In this document: positions 17,040 to 24,371 of the stretch, in pieces
Numbering within the stretch: the stretch's first letter is position 1
Layout: each line of letters opens with the position of its first letter
NCBI RefSeq assembly: GCF_042666435.1
Contig: NZ_JBHTDC010000002.1
Location: 620,001 to 684,000, forward strand
Reading direction: 5' to 3'
From: Allosphingosinicella sp042666435
Lineage (GTDB): Bacteria > Pseudomonadota > Alphaproteobacteria > Sphingomonadales > Sphingomonadaceae
DNA length: 64,000 bases
Program-made: the position numbers and the translations under genes
The notes under the pieces: generated by a model
Told to the model about the DNA's origin: nothing
Database searches by the model: none
What the model saw: the letters and a program-made list of their open reading frames with translations, nothing else

Positions 17040-17068
17040 AATGTCCGCCTTCCACCCATTGCGGACAC
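17040..17068 (+). repeat. Inverted-repeat element, copy 4
   Basis: Arms TGTCCGC and GCGGACA around spacer CTTCCACCCATT. Starts 3 bases after the stop of array gene 3 and ends the array. Only 23 bases separate it from the stop of the convergent GST gene. Confidence 0.85.
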
Positions 17069-17091
17069 AAGCTCAAAATCTTTCCACCCTC

Positions 17092-17748
17092 TCAATCCCG
17101 ATCCGGCGCGCCGCCGGGGAAGAAGGGGCGATAGGGCCGCGCCTCGTCGATGCAGCGCTGGAAGGCGGGGCGGGCTTTCAGGCGCTCGCGATAGGCGGCA
17201 ACGGCGGGGAAGCGGCCGGCCAGCGGGTGGCTCCAGTCGGCATAGAAGAGGAAGGGGCCGGCGGCGCAGTCGGCGAGGCTGAAATCATCGCCCGCCCCCC
17301 ACTCGCGGCCCGCCATGCGCGACTCCAGCCAGGCATAGGCCTTGTCGAGCATCGCCCGCGCCTCGGCGACGCCGCGCGGGTCCCGCTCCGCTTCGGGGCG
17401 GAGCAAGTCGGCGACCAGCTTCTGCTGCGGCGTCGCGACATAATTGTCGAAGAAGCGGTCGAGCCTCCGCACCTCCAGCGCCGCGTCGGCATCGTCGGGG
17501 ATCAGCCGCACCGGACCGGAATGGTGGACATGGAGATATTCGATGATGCTCGTCGCCTCGGGCACGACACCCTCGCCCTCGCGTAGCAATGGAAACTTGC
17601 CGATCGGCCAGATCTGCGTCAGCTCCTCCCACGCCGCGTTGCCCGGCTCCAGCATCCGGAATTCGAACGGGATGCCATTCTCGTAAAGGGCGGTGATCGC
17701 CTTTTGGCAATAAGAGGAGAAGGGATGGGCGAAGAGCTCGATCGTCAT
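17092..17748 (-). CDS. Glutathione S-transferase family protein
   Basis: A 218-residue protein from the ATG ending at 17748 (MTIELFAHPFSSYCQKAITA). Residues 1-~80 form a thioredoxin-like GST N-domain, with SSYCQK as the likely catalytic region and GEGVVPEATSIIEYL as the glutathione gamma-glutamyl-binding (ES/TS) motif. Residues ~90-210 are the all-helical C-domain (DFSLADCAAGPFLFYADW). It probably conjugates or reduces with glutathione; substrate unknown. The in-frame upstream extension to 17922 passes through a repeat and was rejected. Confidence 0.88.
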   Translation of the reverse strand: MTIELFAHPFSSYCQKAITALYENGIPFEFRMLEPGNAAWEELTQIWPIGKFPLLREGEGVVPEATSIIEYLHVHHSGPVRLIPDDADAALEVRRLDRFFDNYVATPQQKLVADLLRPEAERDPRGVAEARAMLDKAYAWLESRMAGREWGAGDDFSLADCAAGPFLFYADWSHPLAGRFPAVAAYRERLKARPAFQRCIDEARPYRPFFPGGAPDRD

Positions 17749-17772
17749 GTCTGAATCCCCTCTGCCTTCTTT

Positions 17773-17832
17773 TCCCGGCGAAAGCCGGGATCCAGTCCCG
17801 CCCCGCCCGCTGGACCCCGGCCTCCGCCGGGA
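17773..17832. repeat. Intergenic palindromic repeat of sphingomonad/alphaproteobacterial type
   Basis: Contains the hairpins CCCGGCgaaaGCCGGG, TCCAG/CTGGA, and a second CCCCGGC/GCCGGG stem. This nested arrangement resembles dispersed intergenic repeats of alphaproteobacterial genomes. Function unknown. Confidence 0.6.
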
Positions 17833-17980
17833 ACGGCGACCCGAGGCACCGCGCCGCCTTGCTTGTGACCCTGAAATGGCACCGGGCGCAAGGCGCTCCC
17901 GCAAAGCGCGGAAATCCGCCAATGCGACGAGTTGAAGGGTTAAATTTCGCTGAACACCCTTGCATCGGAATCCAGTTCAG

Positions 17981-18028
17981 GCACTATGGGTTGTGGCGCT
18001 GCCAAGGGGGTAACGCTAGACGTTGTAG
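17981..18028 (+). promoter_or_regulatory. Tandem NrdR-like boxes upstream of nrdA
   Basis: GCACTATGGGTTGTGG at 17981-17996 and ACGCTAGACGTTGTAG at 18013-18028 share the form CxCTA-N4-TTGTxG. Their starts are 32 bp apart, i.e. three helical turns. NrdR, the zinc/ATP-cone repressor of ribonucleotide reductase genes, binds two such 16-bp boxes with this spacing in other bacteria. Box 2 is weaker. Inferred site; nrdR itself is not in the window. Confidence 0.55.
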
Positions 18029-18180
18029 GCGCTGGCCGCGGACCCTATATTCGCGGGAGAGGCTTTTCGTGCCCTGTGGATATCGGGGACAAGCCGAAAT
18101 TAGCGCCCCGCCCCCATGGAAAAGCGCCTAGGCTCGGGATAATCGCCGAGTCGAACGGAACAAGAACAGGGGATGAAGCG

Positions 18181-20085
18181 ATGGACCTTTCAGGCAGCGG
18201 CGAAGTGGGAAACGAAGACATGGCGACCATTCTCGAAGCGGCTCCGAAGGCGAAGGCGGCCCGGCCCGCCGCCGATTCGAAATCGATCAGGCCGCAGCTC
18301 TTCCCGGTCGAGATCGACCATAGCCGCGACGCCCTGCTGACCGATTTCGGCAAGGAGACGCTGAAGGACCGCTATCTGCTGCCCGGCGAATCCTACCAGG
18401 ACCTGTTCGTCCGCGTCGCCTCGGCCTATGCCGACGACGCCGAGCACGCCCAGCGCGTCTACGATTACATCTCGAAGCTCTGGTTCATGCCGTCGACCCC
18501 GGTGCTGTCGAACGGCGGCACCGGGCGCGGTCTGCCCATCTCCTGCTATCTGAACAGCGTCCCCGACAGCCTCGAAGGCATCGTCGAGACCTGGAACGAG
18601 AATGTCTGGCTGGCCTCGCGCGGCGGCGGCATCGGCACTTATTGGGGCAGCGTCCGCGGCATCGGCGAGCCGGTGGGCCTCAATGGCAAGACCTCGGGCA
18701 TCATCCCGTTCGTGCGCGTCATGGATTCGCTCACCCTCGCGATCAGCCAGGGTTCGCTTCGCCGCGGCTCGGCCGCCTGCTACCTCGACATCTCGCACCC
18801 CGAGATCGAGGAGTTCCTCGAAATCCGCAAGCCCAGCGGCGACTTCAACCGCAAGGCCTTGAACCTCCATCACGGCGTTCTCGTCACCGACGAGTTCATG
18901 GAAGCCGTCCGCGCCGGCGACGAATGGGCGCTGCGCAGCCCCAAGGACGGGTCCGAGCGCGCCAAGGTCGACGCGCGCTCGCTCTTCCAGAAGCTGGTCG
19001 AGACCCGCCTCGCGACCGGCGAGCCCTACATCATCTTCATCGACCAGGTGAACCGGTCGATGCCCAAGCATCACCGCGACCTCGGGCTCAAGGTCTCGAC
19101 CTCGAACCTGTGCTCCGAGATCACGCTGCCCACCGGCCGCGACCATCTGGGCAACGATCGCACCGCCGTCTGCTGCCTCTCGTCGCTCAATCTCGAAACC
19201 TGGGACCAGTGGAACGGCGACAAGCAGTTCATCGAGGACGTGATGCGCTTCCTCGACAATGTGCTGACCGACTATATCGAGCGCGCGCCCGAGGAGATGG
19301 CGCGGGCCAAGTACAGCGCGGAGCGCGAGCGCTCGGTCGGCCTCGGCGTGATGGGCTTCCACTCCTTCCTCCAGGCGCGCGGCCTCCCCTTCGAGGGCGC
19401 CATGGCGAAGAGTTGGAACCTCAAAATCTTCAAGCACATCGCCGCCCAGGCGCAGGAAGCCTCGATGCAATTGGCAGTCGAGCGCGGACCCTGCCCCGAC
19501 GCCGCCGACCAGGGCGTGATGGAGCGCTTTTCCTGCAAGATGGCGATCGCGCCGACCGCTTCGATCAGCATCATCTGCGGCGGCACCTCGGCCTGCATCG
19601 AGCCGATCCCGGGCAACGTCTACACCCACAAGACGCTGAGCGGCTCCTTCTCGATCCGCAACCCGCATTTGGAGGCTCTGCTCAAGGACAAGTCGAAGAA
19701 TTCGGAGAGCGTCTGGAACTCGATCCTGGAGCAGGGCGGCTCGGTCCAGCATCTCGATTTCCTCAGCCCCGAGGAAAAGGACACCTACAAGACCAGCTTC
19801 GAGATCGACCAGCGCTGGCTCTTGGAGCTCGCCGCCGACCGCACGCCCTATATCGACCAGGCGACGAGCCTCAACCTGTTCATCCCGGCCGACGTCGAGA
19901 AATGGGACCTGCTGATGCTCCACTTCCGCGCCTGGGAGCTCGGCATCAAGTCGCTTTACTATCTCCGCTCCAAGTCGGTGCAGCGCGCCGGCTTCGCGGG
20001 CGGGGTCGAGGCCGACAACACGCCCGATCTGAAACAGATCGAGCTCGAAACGACGGATTATGACGAGTGCCTGGCATGCCAGTGA
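18181..20085 (+). CDS. nrdA: Ribonucleoside-diphosphate reductase, alpha subunit (class Ia)
   Basis: A 634-residue protein from ATG 18181 (MDLSGSGEVGNEDMATILEA). All catalytic elements of class I NrdA are visible: the first redox Cys in PISCYLNS, the thiyl-radical motif SNLCSEITLP (Asn-Cys-Glu), the second redox Cys in TAVCCLSSLNLE, the radical-transfer Tyr pair in KSLYYLRSKS, and the C-terminal thioredoxin-reactive pair ECLACQ. The usual ~90-residue N-terminal ATP-cone is absent (634 versus ~760 residues in E. coli), so classic dATP overall-activity inhibition through this subunit is not expected. It makes dNDPs with NrdB, encoded 1.0 kb downstream. Regulated probably by NrdR. Confidence 0.95.
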   Translation: MDLSGSGEVGNEDMATILEAAPKAKAARPAADSKSIRPQLFPVEIDHSRDALLTDFGKETLKDRYLLPGESYQDLFVRVASAYADDAEHAQRVYDYISKLWFMPSTPVLSNGGTGRGLPISCYLNSVPDSLEGIVETWNENVWLASRGGGIGTYWGSVRGIGEPVGLNGKTSGIIPFVRVMDSLTLAISQGSLRRGSAACYLDISHPEIEEFLEIRKPSGDFNRKALNLHHGVLVTDEFMEAVRAGDEWALRSPKDGSERAKVDARSLFQKLVETRLATGEPYIIFIDQVNRSMPKHHRDLGLKVSTSNLCSEITLPTGRDHLGNDRTAVCCLSSLNLETWDQWNGDKQFIEDVMRFLDNVLTDYIERAPEEMARAKYSAERERSVGLGVMGFHSFLQARGLPFEGAMAKSWNLKIFKHIAAQAQEASMQLAVERGPCPDAADQGVMERFSCKMAIAPTASISIICGGTSACIEPIPGNVYTHKTLSGSFSIRNPHLEALLKDKSKNSESVWNSILEQGGSVQHLDFLSPEEKDTYKTSFEIDQRWLLELAADRTPYIDQATSLNLFIPADVEKWDLLMLHFRAWELGIKSLYYLRSKSVQRAGFAGGVEADNTPDLKQIELETTDYDECLACQ

Positions 20086-20161
20086 CGGGTGTCATTGGAC
20101 CAAGACATGCTTTTGGCCTGCCAGTGTTCGCGGGCCTGTCCTCCCCGAGCGGGGGGATGAA

Positions 20162-20191
20162 GCCCGTGCCTTATCTCCCTTCGGCACGGGC
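20162..20191 (+). terminator. Hairpin after nrdA
   Basis: A perfect 9-bp stem, GCCCGTGCC with GGCACGGGC, loop TTATCTCCCTTC, 77 bases after the nrdA stop. No T-run follows, so it may be an attenuating or stabilising stem rather than an intrinsic terminator. The rest of 20086-20302 shows nothing else. Confidence 0.4.
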
Positions 20192-20302
20192 GATGGACGG
20201 GGGACGAGACGGCTTTGGTTTGGCTCCGGCGGCTTGCTTTCGCCGCCATGGCGCCCTGTGCCGCGCCGCGTCCCCCGTCTTTTTGAAGCCAGGGACCGCG
20301 GG

Positions 20303-20614
20303 ATGAACCGTCCCGCCGCCCGCCGCGCCCCGGCCGCCCTCGCGGCTGTGCTGCTGCTGGCCGCCTGTGCGACCCAGTCTTCGGCGGGGGTCGAGGCGGA
20401 AGCGCCGGGCTTCCTGCTCGGCCTCTGGCACGGCTTCATCTTCCCGGTGGCGTGGGTAATCTCGCTCTTCATGCCCGACGCCGCGGTCTATGCGGTGCCG
20501 AACAATGGCGGCTGGTACGATTTCGGCTATTTCATCGGCGTTGTCTTTTTGGGTGTCGGTGCCCGCAAGAGCCATGTCGTCTACCGCGAGCGCATCGTGC
20601 GGGTGAGAGGGTGA
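20303..20614 (+). CDS. Small putative lipoprotein
   Basis: A 103-residue protein starting MNRPAARRAPAALAAVLLLA at ATG 20303. The signal ends in LLLAACATQ, a typical lipobox, so it is likely lipid-anchored at the cysteine. The mature part has two hydrophobic segments around FPVAWVISLF and YFIGVVFLGVG and no recognised domain, perhaps an inner-membrane associated protein. It lies between nrdA and nrdB and abuts the next gene (stop TGA shares its A with that gene's ATG). Confidence 0.6.
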   Translation: MNRPAARRAPAALAAVLLLAACATQSSAGVEAEAPGFLLGLWHGFIFPVAWVISLFMPDAAVYAVPNNGGWYDFGYFIGVVFLGVGARKSHVVYRERIVRVRG

Positions 20615-21114
20615 TGAGGCTGCGAACCTCGCCGCCTTTGTCGCGCCAAACGGTGGCGCGCTCGCGCCAGCTTCGCCGGGGGATGACGCCGGCCGAGCCG
20701 GCGTTGCGGGCGGGCATCCGCAAGAGCTTCCCTGACAAGCACTTTCGCTATCAGGCACCGATCGGCCCATATTATGCCGATGTCGTTTGCCACGGCGCCC
20801 GGCTGGTCATCGAAGTGGATGGCAGCCAGCACCATGAGGCGGCGACTTACGATGGCGAGCGGACTGCCTTCCTCGAAAACCAAGGCTATCGCGTCCTGCG
20901 CTTCTGGAACAACCAGGTCCTGCGCGAACTTGACGGCGTCCTCGCCGCCATCGCCGCCGCTTTCCCTTCCCCCCTTGCGGGGGAAGGTGGCGCGCAGCGC
21001 CGGATGGGGGGTGCGCGACGAAGTCGCGCGCGGACCTCCGGTCCGCACCCCCTCCCCAGCCCTCCCCTCAAGGGGGAGGGCTTTGATGGTCAACCTCCGG
21101 TTGGAGTTAATTAG
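20614..21114 (+). CDS. DUF559 family endonuclease-like protein (Vsr-like fold)
   Basis: A 166-residue protein from ATG 20614 (GTG 20611 is alternative). Residues ~14-110 match DUF559: RQLRRGMTPAEPALRAGIRK, then FRYQAPIGPYYADVVCHGAR, LVIEVDGSQHHE and YRVLRFWNNQVLRELDGVL. The D...E-x-D.(Q)HH pattern is that of very-short-patch-repair/restriction-like nucleases. The last ~55 residues are Arg/Pro/Gly-rich and are encoded by the palindromic repeat at 20965-21084, so they look like an acquired tail. The gene is co-directional with nrdB, whose ATG starts at the base after its stop codon. Confidence 0.75.
   Translation: MRLRTSPPLSRQTVARSRQLRRGMTPAEPALRAGIRKSFPDKHFRYQAPIGPYYADVVCHGARLVIEVDGSQHHEAATYDGERTAFLENQGYRVLRFWNNQVLRELDGVLAAIAAAFPSPLAGEGGAQRRMGGARRSRARTSGPHPLPSPPLKGEGFDGQPPVGVN
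20965..21084. repeat. Composite palindromic repeat inside the DUF559 gene 3' end
   Basis: Outer hairpins CCTTCCCCC/GGGGGAAGG at 20965-20987 and CCCTCCCC/GGGGGAGGG at 21060-21080 enclose smaller stems (GTGCGCGAC/GTCGCGCGC, GGACC/GGTCC). This matches the general style of the dispersed GC-rich elements found in alphaproteobacterial genomes. It is translated in frame as the C-terminal tail of the nuclease. Confidence 0.7.
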
Positions 21115-22164
21115 ATGTCCCTCACCGAAGCCCGCAAGCAGTATAAGCCCTTCGAATATCCCTGGGCGTTCGATTTCTGGAAGCGCCAGCAGCAGATCCA
21201 CTGGATGCCCGAGGAGGTGCCGCTGGGCGAGGATTGCCGCGACTGGGCGCAAAAGCTGACCGACCACGAGCGCAACCTGCTGACCCAGATCTTCCGCTTC
21301 TTCACCCAGGCCGACGTCGAGGTGCAGGATTGCTACCACGACAAATATGGCCGCGTGTTCAAGCCGACCGAGGTGAAGATGATGCTGACCGCGTTCAGCA
21401 ACATGGAGACGGTCCACATCGCCGCCTACAGCCACCTCCTCGACACGATCGGCATGCCCGAGAGCGAGTACGGCATGTTCCTCCAATATAAGGAGATGAA
21501 GGACAAGCACGACTATCTCGCCACCTTCGGAGTCGATTCCGACGAGGACATCGCCCGCACATTGGCCATGTTCGGCGGCTTCACCGAAGGCTTGCAGCTT
21601 TTCGCCAGCTTCGCGATGCTGATGAACTTCCCGCGCTTCAACAAGATGAAGGGCATGGGCCAGATCGTCTCGTGGAGCGTCCGCGACGAGTCCCTCCATT
21701 GCGAGGGCATCACCAAGCTGTTCCACGCCTTCTGCGCCGAGCGCGACTGCCTGACGGCCGCGGTCAAGAGCGACATACGCGACGTCTGCCACACCACGGT
21801 CGGGCTCGAGGACGCGTTCATCGACCTGGCGTTCGAGCAGGGCCCGGTCCCCGGCATGACGCCCAAGGAGATCAAGAAGTACATCCGCTACATCGCTGAC
21901 TGGCGGCTGGGGCAGCTTGGCCTCAAGCCGATGTTCATGATCGACGATCACCCCCTCCCCTGGCTCGCGCCTTTGCTCAACGGCGTCGAGCACGCCAACT
22001 TCTTCGAAACCCGCGCCACGGAATATTCGAAGGCCGCGACAAGGGGGAATTGGGGCGAAGTCTGGGACAATTTCGACCGCCGCAAGCAGGCCAAGGCGAA
22101 CGACACCGTCGAGGAAGAAGGCGGCGACGATATGTTCACGCGGGCGGGCGTGGCTGCGGAGTAG
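21115..22164 (+). CDS. nrdB: Ribonucleoside-diphosphate reductase, beta subunit (class Ia)
   Basis: A 349-residue protein starting MSLTEARKQYKPFEYPWAFD. The di-iron/tyrosyl radical site is complete: Asp67 (QADVEV), Glu98 and His101 with radical Tyr105 (METVHIAAYSHLL), then Glu and His in SVRDESLHCEG. The spacing Asp67 to Glu98 (31) matches E. coli NrdB. The C-terminal tail GDDMFTRAGVAAE would dock on NrdA. No N-terminal ATP-cone. It completes class Ia ribonucleotide reductase with the upstream nrdA, although two unrelated genes lie between. Confidence 0.95.
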   Translation: MSLTEARKQYKPFEYPWAFDFWKRQQQIHWMPEEVPLGEDCRDWAQKLTDHERNLLTQIFRFFTQADVEVQDCYHDKYGRVFKPTEVKMMLTAFSNMETVHIAAYSHLLDTIGMPESEYGMFLQYKEMKDKHDYLATFGVDSDEDIARTLAMFGGFTEGLQLFASFAMLMNFPRFNKMKGMGQIVSWSVRDESLHCEGITKLFHAFCAERDCLTAAVKSDIRDVCHTTVGLEDAFIDLAFEQGPVPGMTPKEIKKYIRYIADWRLGQLGLKPMFMIDDHPLPWLAPLLNGVEHANFFETRATEYSKAATRGNWGEVWDNFDRRKQAKANDTVEEEGGDDMFTRAGVAAE

Positions 22165-22227
22165 CGTTCTTAATTGACACCCGTTCTGGTCTCTATATGT
22201 TCCATGTGCCCAACTAGGGAGATTGGC

Positions 22228-22428
22228 ATGGCTAGCTACTACGTGAATGACGACGCTCAGACGAACGGGGATCATGAAGTGCATGTGCCGAGTTGCAGCT
22301 TCTTCCCCTCTCAGCGAACCTATCTGGGAGAGTATGATAGCTGTAAGCCAGCTGTAACTAAGGCAAAGGAGTACTATTCACAGTCCAATGGCTGCTATTG
22401 GTGCTGCAATTCCTGCCACACAAGTTAA
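22228..22428 (+). CDS. Small cysteine-rich hypothetical protein
   Basis: A 66-residue protein from ATG 22228 (MASYYVNDDAQTNGDHEVHV), with AGGGAG upstream. Six cysteines and conserved-looking GDHEVH, YLG and NGCYWCCNSCHTS blocks suggest a metal-binding or disulfide-rich mini-domain; I believe this pattern recurs in small uncharacterised proteins of many bacteria but cannot confirm that here. It opens a lower-GC stretch and precedes the restriction-modification genes. In-frame ATG 22174 would add 18 residues but lacks a good ribosome site. Confidence 0.65.
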   Translation: MASYYVNDDAQTNGDHEVHVPSCSFFPSQRTYLGEYDSCKPAVTKAKEYYSQSNGCYWCCNSCHTS

Positions 22429-22468
22429 CGAATCCAAATAGTCGGCTCCGCAAACGGGGAGAGATCAG

Positions 22469-23335
22469 ATGCACGGCAGGGCAACAGTGCAACGCTTGCC
22501 TGTATGCAGAAATGTGAAGATGGAGTGTCAGGACAATCTCGCTTTCATGCGCCCCTTGCCGGACGGAATGATGCATCTGATTGTCACGTCGCCGCCTTAC
22601 AATATCGGAAAACGCTACGAGCGCCGGTCGCCGCTCGACGCCTATATTCAGGCGCAAGCTCAGGTTATCTCGGAATGTGCCCGTTTGCTCAGCGATCGTG
22701 GCTCCCTATGCTGGCAGGTCGGCAATCACGTCGATAATGGCGAGATATTCCCGCTCGACATCTACCTTTATCCGATTTTCCGTGAGCATGGCCTGAAGCT
22801 TCGCAACCGGATCGTCTGGCATTTCGAGCATGGGCTCCACTGCTCGAAACGATTTTCCGGGCGTTATGAGACGATCCTTTGGTTCACCAAATCCGACGAT
22901 TACATCTTCAACCTCGATCCGGTGCGTGTGCCCTCGAAATATCCTGGAAAGAAGTATTTCAAAGGCCCGAAAGCTGGTCAGCTTTCTGGAAATCCTCTTG
23001 GTAAGAACCCCGGCGACATCTGGCTTATACCGAACGTCAAGCACAACCATGTCGAAAAGACGTCGCACCCCTGCCAGTTCCCGGTAGAATTGGTGGAGCG
23101 GCTGGTCCTTTCAATGACAAATGACGGCGACAACGTTTTTGATCCCTACATGGGCGTGGGCTCCAGCGTCGTGGCTGCCGTCAAGAATGGCCGCTGTGGC
23201 TATGGCTGCGACATAGACAAGGAATACGTGAATACTGCCTGGGAGCGCGTGCATCTTCAGCGGGCTGGCCTTCTAAAGACCCGACCTATGGGTAAGCCGG
23301 TTTACGATCCGAAACTGCCGAACGGTGGTCATTGA
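22469..23335 (+). CDS. DNA methyltransferase, beta-class N4-cytosine/N6-adenine type (BglII-system partner)
   Basis: A 288-residue protein with ATG 22469 and GGGGAG upstream. Motif IV SPPY (TSPPYNIGK, residues 40-48) comes before the AdoMet-binding motif I-like region (FDPYMGVGSSVVAA, about residue 220), the beta-class order. TSPPY rather than DPPY favours an N4-cytosine methyltransferase, though N6-adenine cannot be excluded. The region from LRNRIVWHFEHGLHCSKRF to HPCQFPVELVERLV is standard for this class. The next gene encodes a BglII-family nuclease and overlaps the stop by one base, so this is the protecting enzyme of a restriction-modification system. Confidence 0.9.
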   Translation: MHGRATVQRLPVCRNVKMECQDNLAFMRPLPDGMMHLIVTSPPYNIGKRYERRSPLDAYIQAQAQVISECARLLSDRGSLCWQVGNHVDNGEIFPLDIYLYPIFREHGLKLRNRIVWHFEHGLHCSKRFSGRYETILWFTKSDDYIFNLDPVRVPSKYPGKKYFKGPKAGQLSGNPLGKNPGDIWLIPNVKHNHVEKTSHPCQFPVELVERLVLSMTNDGDNVFDPYMGVGSSVVAAVKNGRCGYGCDIDKEYVNTAWERVHLQRAGLLKTRPMGKPVYDPKLPNGGH

Positions 23336-23946
23336 TGAAGATCGCAACCTACTATTCGCATCTGAATGGGTACGAGTTCCTCAAGGTTCACAAGCCGAAG
23401 CTGTGGAAGGAAATCGTCGACGCCATCAAAGCGGTCGATGCTGAGGCGTGCAAGACAAAGGTCAGCCGCGAGGTAAGGACTAAGGATAAACTGCTCTTCT
23501 CGCCAATCGCCATGAACAAGTGCGTGGACGCCGAGCTTGCGAGCCGTGGCTGGTCTGAGGAGCGAACGTCGTATTGGGTAACGGCGGACGCCAAGCTAAT
23601 TCGACGGACCCTCAACCTCACTCCAGCGGAGCAGAAGGCCGAGATCGAAGCCGCAGGCCAGCAGGCCTTCCTCTCGTACAATCAGACTGATTTCGTGAAG
23701 GACCGCGTGGCTGTCGAGGTGCAATTCGGCAAGTACGCGTTCGTGGCCTACGACCTTTTTGTGAAGCACATGGCCTTCTACGTCGGCGACAAGATCGACG
23801 TGGGGATTGAAGTGTTGCCAATGAAGTCGCTGCAAACGCAGATGTCTTCGGGCGTCGGCTATTACGAAGGCGAACTGTACAATTTAATTCGCGAGGGTCG
23901 TGGCGTGCCAGCGGTTCCACTCGTGCTGGTAGGAGTTACGGAATGA
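23335..23946 (+). CDS. BglII-family type II restriction endonuclease
   Basis: A 203-residue protein; ATG 23335 shares one base with the methyltransferase stop (TTG 23332 also possible). It aligns by eye with BglII: an N-terminal PKLWKEIVDAI region, a LLFSPIAMNK region, and the catalytic segment YNQTDFVKDRVAVEVQFGKY. In it Asp119, Glu128 and Gln130 match BglII Asp84/Glu93/Gln95, with identical 9- and 2-residue spacing. The C-terminal YYEGELYNLIREGRG and VPLVLVGV also resemble BglII. It cuts unmethylated DNA; the target may differ from AGATCT. Translationally coupled to the methyltransferase and to the next gene. Confidence 0.85.
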   Translation: MKIATYYSHLNGYEFLKVHKPKLWKEIVDAIKAVDAEACKTKVSREVRTKDKLLFSPIAMNKCVDAELASRGWSEERTSYWVTADAKLIRRTLNLTPAEQKAEIEAAGQQAFLSYNQTDFVKDRVAVEVQFGKYAFVAYDLFVKHMAFYVGDKIDVGIEVLPMKSLQTQMSSGVGYYEGELYNLIREGRGVPAVPLVLVGVTE

Positions 23947-24371
23947 CCGCTAAGTCGCACGAGATCATTTATCTGGCCTGCCCATACTCACACCCAAATA
24001 TGGATGTGAGAGTTGCGCGGTTCGAGGCGTCGGCCCACGCCGCAGCAGATCTGATCCACCGGGGTAGGTTCGTATACAGCCCAATTACGATGACGCATCC
24101 TATCGATTTGGTCATGGCCGCAGAGGGCGAAACGATGGGATCGGACTACTGGTGCGACTTCGACGAAGCTTTCATGCGCGTCTGTAGCGAAATGATCATT
24201 CTAGCGATTCCAGGATGGGATCAGAGCCGCGGCATCCAACGAGAAGCAAAATTCTTTGCCGCCCATGGGAAGCCCGTTCGTTATCTAATCCCGGCGTCTG
24301 ATGGGTCATATACAATTGCCGACTCGTTGGACCAGCACGACGATGGCGGTAAGCGCGAGGCCGCCTGTTAG
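23943..24371 (+). CDS. DUF1937 family protein (nucleoside-2-deoxyribosyltransferase-like)
   Basis: A 142-residue protein; ATG 23943 overlaps the endonuclease stop (ATGA). IIYLACPYSHPNMDVRVARF, FVYSPITMTHPID and VCSEMIILAIPGWDQSRGIQREAKFF are DUF1937 hallmarks, a family related in fold to nucleoside 2-deoxyribosyltransferases (with a YLA.PY...R motif and an SxGxxxE motif for the catalytic Glu). Its tight coupling to a restriction operon is odd: it might process damaged or modified nucleotides, or be an accessory defence gene. Its 3' end overlaps the convergent membrane protein gene by 66 bp. Confidence 0.8.
   Translation: MTAKSHEIIYLACPYSHPNMDVRVARFEASAHAAADLIHRGRFVYSPITMTHPIDLVMAAEGETMGSDYWCDFDEAFMRVCSEMIILAIPGWDQSRGIQREAKFFAAHGKPVRYLIPASDGSYTIADSLDQHDDGGKREAAC

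Larger units (their letters stand above)
17749..18180. other. 432-bp divergent intergenic region between GST and nrdA
   Basis: No convincing gene. It holds a dispersed-type palindromic repeat (17773-17832), a pair of NrdR-like boxes (17981-18028) and a GC-rich leader before the nrdA start with AGGGGATG. The in-frame reading upstream of nrdA to 17986 crosses the boxes, so it is unlikely to be translated. Confidence 0.5.
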
